Source: Salipaludibacillus keqinensis (GTDB lineage Bacteria; Bacillota; Bacilli; Bacillales; Salisediminibacteriaceae). From it: a stretch of 64,000 nucleotides of DNA. The notes under the pieces were generated by a model. That model searched no databases and was not told where the DNA came from. It was given only the letters and a program-made list of their open reading frames with translations. Shown here piece by piece: positions 61,239 through 64,000 of the stretch. Position 1 is the first letter of the stretch. Each line of letters begins with the position of its first letter. Made by a program: the position numbers and the translations under genes. The stretch is taken from assembly GCF_003226325.1 (NCBI RefSeq), contig NZ_PDOD01000003.1:1-64000 (forward strand). Direction: 5' to 3'.

Positions 61239-62243
61239 ATGTTTGGTAGGGATATAGGAATTGATTTAGGTACGGCTAACGTGTTAATTCACGTGAAAGG
61301 GAGAGGTATTGTGTTAAACGAACCTTCCGTAGTAGCGATTGATACACATACGAAACGGGTGTTGGCAGTAGGAGAAGAAGCCTTTCGAATGGTAGGAAGG
61401 ACCCCAGGCAATATCGTTGCGATCCGCCCGTTAAAAGACGGAGTCATTGCGGACTTTGAAACGACGGAATCGATGTTGAAACATTTTATGGATAAAATTC
61501 GAGTAAAAAGCTGGTTCACGAAGCCACGCATTTTGATCTGTTGCCCAACAAACATTACCTCGGTGGAGCAAAAAGCGATCAGAGAAGCGGCTGAAAAAAG
61601 TGGCGGGAAGAACGTATACTTAGAAGAAGAGCCAAAAGTGGCAGCCATTGGTGCAGGAATGGATATTTATCAACCGAGCGGAAATATGGTCGTAGATATC
61701 GGTGGAGGAACGACCGATGTAGCGGTCCTATCCATGGGTGATATCGTCACAGCTTCGTCAATAAAAATTGCCGGAGATCGCTTTGATAGCGATATTCTCA
61801 ACCACATTAAGAAAAAGTACAAGCTTTTAATCGGCGAGCGGACAGCAGAAACGATCAAAAAAGAAGTAGGAACGGTTTTTCCAGGTTCTCGTGAAGAAGA
61901 AATAGATATTCGAGGCCGTGACATGGTCAGTGGCTTGCCGAGAACGATCTCTGTAGGATCAGAAGAAATACGTTTGGCGATGGAAGAAGCCGTATCTCAT
62001 ATTGTTCAAGCTGCCAAGACCGTCCTTGAGCAAACTCCACCGGAACTGTCAGCGGATATTATCGATCGTGGGATTATTATTACCGGGGGCGGAGCCTATT
62101 TGCACGGGATTGACCATCTCCTAGCTGATGAATTGAAAGTCCCCGTCTTCATCGCTGAAGAACCAATGGACTGTGTGGCGAATGGGACAGGCATGTTATT
62201 AGAAAACTTAGACCGCATCAACAAAAACAGAGTGAAAATATAA
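61239..62243 (+). CDS. mbl: MreB-family cell-shape protein Mbl
   Basis: A 334-aa bacterial actin guiding lateral cell-wall synthesis. Actin-type nucleotide motifs are GIDLGTANVLIHVKG (phosphate 1), VVDIGGGTTDVAVL (phosphate 2) and IIITGGGAYLHGI (adenosine). The N-terminal MFGRDIGIDLGTANVLIHVK segment and the spoIIID-mbl-flhO-flhP order identify it as Mbl rather than MreB or MreBH. GGGAGG ribosome-binding site. Confidence 0.95.
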   Translation: MFGRDIGIDLGTANVLIHVKGRGIVLNEPSVVAIDTHTKRVLAVGEEAFRMVGRTPGNIVAIRPLKDGVIADFETTESMLKHFMDKIRVKSWFTKPRILICCPTNITSVEQKAIREAAEKSGGKNVYLEEEPKVAAIGAGMDIYQPSGNMVVDIGGGTTDVAVLSMGDIVTASSIKIAGDRFDSDILNHIKKKYKLLIGERTAETIKKEVGTVFPGSREEEIDIRGRDMVSGLPRTISVGSEEIRLAMEEAVSHIVQAAKTVLEQTPPELSADIIDRGIIITGGGAYLHGIDHLLADELKVPVFIAEEPMDCVANGTGMLLENLDRINKNRVKI

Positions 62244-62295
62244 ATAGATTTAATAAAGCACAATTGCCTTTAGATCATCATCTATGTTTTAAAAG

Positions 62296-62326
62296 GAATT
62301 CTTGCGTCTCGTGAGAATTCTCTTAT
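62296..62326 (+). terminator. Hairpin after mbl, weak terminator candidate
   Basis: A 7-bp stem GAATTCT/AGAATTC with an 11-nt loop followed by TCTTAT. Weak tail, so read-through into flhO is possible. Confidence 0.4.
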
Positions 62327-62356
62327 ACGAATTAGCCATTTAAAGAGGTGAAGGGT

Positions 62357-63184
62357 ATGTTACGTGGGTTATATGCGGCAGGATCAGGAATGATCGCCCA
62401 ACAGCGTCGGCAAGAAATGTTGTCCAATAATTTATCGAATATTAACACTCCAGGCCATAAAGGAGACCAAAGCTCTTTACGAGCGTTTCCGAATATGCTT
62501 ATTCAAGCCATGGGAACGGATCATCCCCGCTCTCACGGAACGAATCGTGTAGGCGAGCTTTCCACGGGTGTGTATATGCAAGAGCAGACACCGAATTTCC
62601 GGCAAGGAGATATGCAAGAAACGGACAACACGACGGACGTGGCTCTTCTGCAAGGACTAGTCCCGACAGATGAGGAAACGGGAGAGGACGCCATGCTTGT
62701 TTATGAAACATTGAATAATGATGGAGACCTGCGCTATACCCGAAACGGCAACTTCACCGTAGATGGACAAGGGTTCTTAACCAGTTCCCAAGGGCACTAT
62801 ATTCTTGGCATTGATGGCGAGCCGATCAATGTGCAAAACGATCAGATTCGTGTTGATAGTAACGGAGAGATCTTTTCCACTGTGGACGAAGAACTCCTCG
62901 GTCAGATCAATGTCGCTGTTGTAACAGACCCGACCCAACTGGTAAAAGAGGGGGAAGGGTTTCTTCGATACGAGGGTGAAAATGATGTTTTTACAGCGGT
63001 AGATAACGAGGATGTCACCTACCAGCTTCAGCAAGGCTTCATTGAACGTTCAAACGTCGACGCCTCCCAGACAGTGACTGAGATGATGACTGCTTTAAGA
63101 GCTTTTGAGGCGAACCAGAAAGTCCTCCAAGCATATGATCAAAGCATGGAGCGGGCTGTTAACGATATTGGACGTATTGGATAA
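62357..63184 (+). CDS. flhO: Flagellar hook-basal body protein FlhO
   Basis: A 275-aa rod protein of the FlgE/F/G family. The N-terminal rod motif LSNNLSNINTPGHKGDQ and the C-terminal SNVDASQTVTEMMTALRAFEANQKV with the terminal coiled coil are intact. The ATG at 62357 follows GAGGTGAAGG and gives the usual MLRGLYAAGSGM start. Next to flhP, as in B. subtilis. Confidence 0.93.
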   Translation: MLRGLYAAGSGMIAQQRRQEMLSNNLSNINTPGHKGDQSSLRAFPNMLIQAMGTDHPRSHGTNRVGELSTGVYMQEQTPNFRQGDMQETDNTTDVALLQGLVPTDEETGEDAMLVYETLNNDGDLRYTRNGNFTVDGQGFLTSSQGHYILGIDGEPINVQNDQIRVDSNGEIFSTVDEELLGQINVAVVTDPTQLVKEGEGFLRYEGENDVFTAVDNEDVTYQLQQGFIERSNVDASQTVTEMMTALRAFEANQKVLQAYDQSMERAVNDIGRIG

Positions 63185-63223
63185 TAAACTTAAGCTCATT
63201 ATAAAAAAAGCAGGTGAACCTTC

Positions 63224-64000
63224 ATGAATCAATCAATGATTAATTCAGCCGTAACCATGGGGCAAATACAACATAAATTGGACACAACAGGAAACAACTT
63301 AGCCAATGCGAACACGACCGGTTATAAACGTCGTGATACGAGTTTTTCGGACCTTCTTTTTCAACAGGTAAATAATCAGTTTGTTACTGAAAAAGAAGTG
63401 GGACGCCAAACACCGCATGGTATTCGTGTAGGTTCAGGAGCTTCCGTTGCGCAAACGGCAGTTCGTTTCCAACAAGGGTCTATTCAAGAAACAGGCCGTG
63501 ATTTGGACGTTAGTATGACGGAACCTGGGTATTTCTTCGAGGTTTCCCCGACAGACGAGGGAGAGCGCCGGTTTACGAGAGATGGCGCCTTTTATTTGAG
63601 CCCGAACCCGAATGTTGCTGAGGAAAATCTCCTCGTTAATTCAGAGGGAGAATATGTGCTTTCAGCAGCGGGTCAACCGATCTCCTTACCGGCCAATTAC
63701 GACTCTTTTCAAATCACCGATACAGGGGCGATTCAGATGACCTTTGAAGACGGGCTAGAAGAAAATGTCGGACAACTACAGCTTGTCAATATTAACAAAC
63801 CGCAACTGTTAAATAGTATTGGCGATAACAACTATGTTTTTCCTGACTTAAACGAACTGGATCTAGAATTAGCCGATGTTCTTGAAGAGGGAGTGAACGC
63901 AGGAGTGATCCGCCAATCCTCCTTGGAGATGTCGAATGTGGATACAGGGAAAGAAATGAACGACATGATGGAAGCACAACGATTTTATCAATTTAACTCT
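63224..64000 (+). CDS. flhP: Flagellar hook-basal body protein FlhP (5' part)
   Basis: The frame is open from the ATG at 63224 to the end of the window (259 codons), so the gene is cut by the boundary. The N-terminus has the rod motif TTGNNLANANTTGYKRRDTSF; the segment SSLEMSNVDTGKEMNDMMEAQRFYQ near the end is the start of the C-terminal rod motif, so only about 10-15 residues should be missing. It follows flhO by 39 bp with CAGGTGAA as ribosome-binding site, and both encode distal rod components. Confidence 0.92.
   Translation, partial: MNQSMINSAVTMGQIQHKLDTTGNNLANANTTGYKRRDTSFSDLLFQQVNNQFVTEKEVGRQTPHGIRVGSGASVAQTAVRFQQGSIQETGRDLDVSMTEPGYFFEVSPTDEGERRFTRDGAFYLSPNPNVAEENLLVNSEGEYVLSAAGQPISLPANYDSFQITDTGAIQMTFEDGLEENVGQLQLVNINKPQLLNSIGDNNYVFPDLNELDLELADVLEEGVNAGVIRQSSLEMSNVDTGKEMNDMMEAQRFYQFNS

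Overview
The window reads as a chromosomal segment of an aerobic, endospore-forming, flagellated member of the Bacillaceae. Gene order closely follows the Bacillus subtilis ywj-ywl-atp-mbl region (ywjF, acd, rpoE, pyrG, ywjG, spo0F, fbaA, tal/fsa, murA2, rho, rpmE, tdk, prfA, prmC, spoIIR, ywlB-G, glyA, upp, atp operon, ywzB, murAA, spoIID, spoIIQ, spoIIID, mbl, flhO, flhP). The nuo cluster between atp and murAA, alkaliphile-type residues in ATP synthase subunits a and c, and acidic protein tails point to the halophilic or alkaliphilic side of the family (Halobacillus/Pontibacillus-like). That placement is inference; there is no rRNA here to confirm it. There are no tRNA, rRNA, CRISPR or prophage genes.

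Layout. 1-9.8 kb: a fatty-acid/branched-acyl catabolic cluster (end of an Fe-S oxidoreductase, thiolase, 3-hydroxybutyryl-CoA dehydrogenase, two acyl-CoA dehydrogenases, MeaB GTPase, TetR regulator, fused isobutyryl-CoA mutase IcmF), preceded by a CcpA-type cre and an inverted repeat that could be the TetR operator. 10-20.3 kb: housekeeping genes mostly as single units with clear terminators (rpoE, pyrG, DUF2529, spo0F, fbaA, fsa, murA2, rho, rpmE type B, tdk). 20.3-20.8 kb: a 51-bp tandem repeat array. 20.9-30.5 kb: spore lipoprotein, CoA-disulfide reductase, prfA-prmC, spoIIR and the ywlB-G group, with a dense DnaA-box cluster around ywlB/ywlC. 30.5-35.4 kb: glyA, upp and a secreted Vpr-type subtilase. 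35.4-43.3 kb: atpZ-atpI-atpBEFHAGDC. 43.3-45 kb: a REP-associated tyrosine transposase (RAYT)-like gene and a 1-kb AT-rich gene-free stretch. 45-55.3 kb: an 11-subunit nuoABCDHIJKLMN operon without nuoEFG. 55.8-64 kb: ywzB, murAA, spoIID, spoIIQ, spoIIID, mbl, flhO and the start of flhP.

How genes work together. The first cluster converts acyl-CoAs and branched acyl-CoAs toward central metabolism. The nuo and atp operons form the proton-pumping and proton-using ends of oxidative phosphorylation. Sporulation genes (spo0F, spoIIR, spoIID, spoIIQ, spoIIID, YhcN/YlaJ-like lipoprotein) are scattered singly among housekeeping genes, and several have plausible sigma-F or sigma-E promoter matches.

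Most interesting non-gene signals: the DnaA-box cluster at ywlC; a RAYT-like gene with GTAG...CTAC palindromes at four intergenic sites; the 51-bp array; alkaliphile-type ATP synthase residues; a coiled-coil-like insertion in the YwlE arginine phosphatase; and a long low-complexity tail on NuoI. I did not find an obviously new multi-gene defence or metabolic system; most of the window is conserved core genome.
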